A stretch of DNA of 6,232 nucleotides from Gammaproteobacteria bacterium (GTDB taxonomy: Bacteria; Pseudomonadota; Gammaproteobacteria; SZUA-140): assembly GCA_003230195.1 (NCBI GenBank), contig QIHH01000211.1, positions 1 to 6,232 on the forward strand, given 5' to 3'. This document shows, in pieces, positions 5,957 through 6,232 of the stretch (position 1 is its first letter; every line of letters starts with the position of its first letter). A model generated the notes under the pieces. The model was not told the DNA's origin and made no database searches. It saw only the letters and a list, made by a program, of their open reading frames with translations. The translations under genes and the position numbers were made by a program.

Positions 5957-6232
5957 ATGATGGTAGCGCCTGCGCACAGTGAGTTCCATGTTGAGATTAA
6001 AGCGAGCGATACCAACGCTGTTGATGCGCTGTCTGAGGCCTCGGGTCTCTCCAAACAGCGGGTAAAAATGGCGATGCAGCGTGGCGCGGTGTGGCTGACC
6101 AGTCGCGGCTCCTGTCGTCGTATTCGTCGTGCAAAAAAGACGCTACGTGGCGGTGATGAGTTAGATTTTTATTATGATGAAAAGGTATTGTTGAGCGATC
6201 CTGTTACGCCTACATTGATCGTTGATGAAGGT
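5957..6232 (+). CDS. RluA-family RNA pseudouridine synthase, N-terminal 92 residues (cut by window edge)
   Basis: Isomerises specific uridines to pseudouridine in rRNA or tRNA. My translation from ATG 5957 stays open to the last base. The visible part is the N-terminal S4-like RNA-binding region: ALSEASGLSKQRVKMAMQRG (about 22-41), then VWLTSRGSCRRIRRAKKTL with many basic residues, then GGDELDFYYDEKVL and TLIVDEG, after which the catalytic domain should begin. The catalytic RLD motif with its aspartate lies beyond the window. The basic RRIRRAKK stretch and YYDE are typical of a gammaproteobacterial RluA subgroup whose exact target I cannot assign. It starts 40 bases after the protease gene in the same direction, with no terminator seen between them. 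Confidence 0.85.
   Translation, partial: MMVAPAHSEFHVEIKASDTNAVDALSEASGLSKQRVKMAMQRGAVWLTSRGSCRRIRRAKKTLRGGDELDFYYDEKVLLSDPVTPTLIVDEG

Noticed and set aside
1..6232. CRISPR array, tRNA, transposase, phage or toxin-antitoxin content
   Set aside because: I found no regularly spaced repeats, terminal inverted repeats, cloverleaf-like segments or matching proteins; all large frames belong to recognisable housekeeping or envelope families.

Overview
The window looks like chromosomal DNA of a gammaproteobacterium. It has moderate GC with AT-leaning gaps. It carries a DamX-like AAA-SPOR envelope protein and an RluA-type pseudouridine synthase with close Pseudomonas/Vibrio-type relatives. It also carries the two-gene carboxy(nor)spermidine pathway found in many marine and host-associated proteobacteria. 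I cannot name the genus. I see no mobile element, CRISPR array, tRNA or rRNA.

Left arm, minus strand (1-1885): a two-gene polyamine operon, read leftwards. First comes carboxynorspermidine (carboxyspermidine) dehydrogenase (677-1885). After a 19-base gap comes carboxynorspermidine decarboxylase nspC (1-657), whose C-terminus lies beyond the window. Together they make norspermidine and/or spermidine from a diamine and aspartate semialdehyde, without S-adenosylmethionine decarboxylase. A plausible sigma70 promoter for the pair lies at 1936-1965.

Middle, divergent gap (1886-2134, 249 bases): besides the leftward promoter, it holds a strong Shine-Dalgarno sequence followed by a 34-codon reading frame (2046-2150). 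That frame runs 16 bases into the start of the next gene, which has almost no ribosome binding site of its own. This is the most interesting signal I found and suggests translational coupling.

Right arm, plus strand (2135-6232): four genes in one direction. They are a membrane-anchored AAA ATPase with a C-terminal SPOR (peptidoglycan-binding) domain; an alpha/beta hydrolase of the type often fused to OsmC but standing alone here; a membrane-anchored, retropepsin-like aspartic protease with a helical, TPR-like N-terminal part; and the start of an RluA-family pseudouridine synthase. Gaps are 46, 19 and 40 bases with no obvious terminators, so co-transcription is possible. The first and third gene products should both have their C-terminal domains in the periplasm, so a shared cell-envelope role is a reasonable but unproven inference.

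Overall this is mostly ordinary core or semi-core gene content. I do not see a clearly new multi-gene system. The items worth a second look are the short upstream reading frame, the AAA-SPOR protein next to polyamine genes with an altered P-loop and a duplicated linker, the OsmC-less hydrolase, and the tethered protease.
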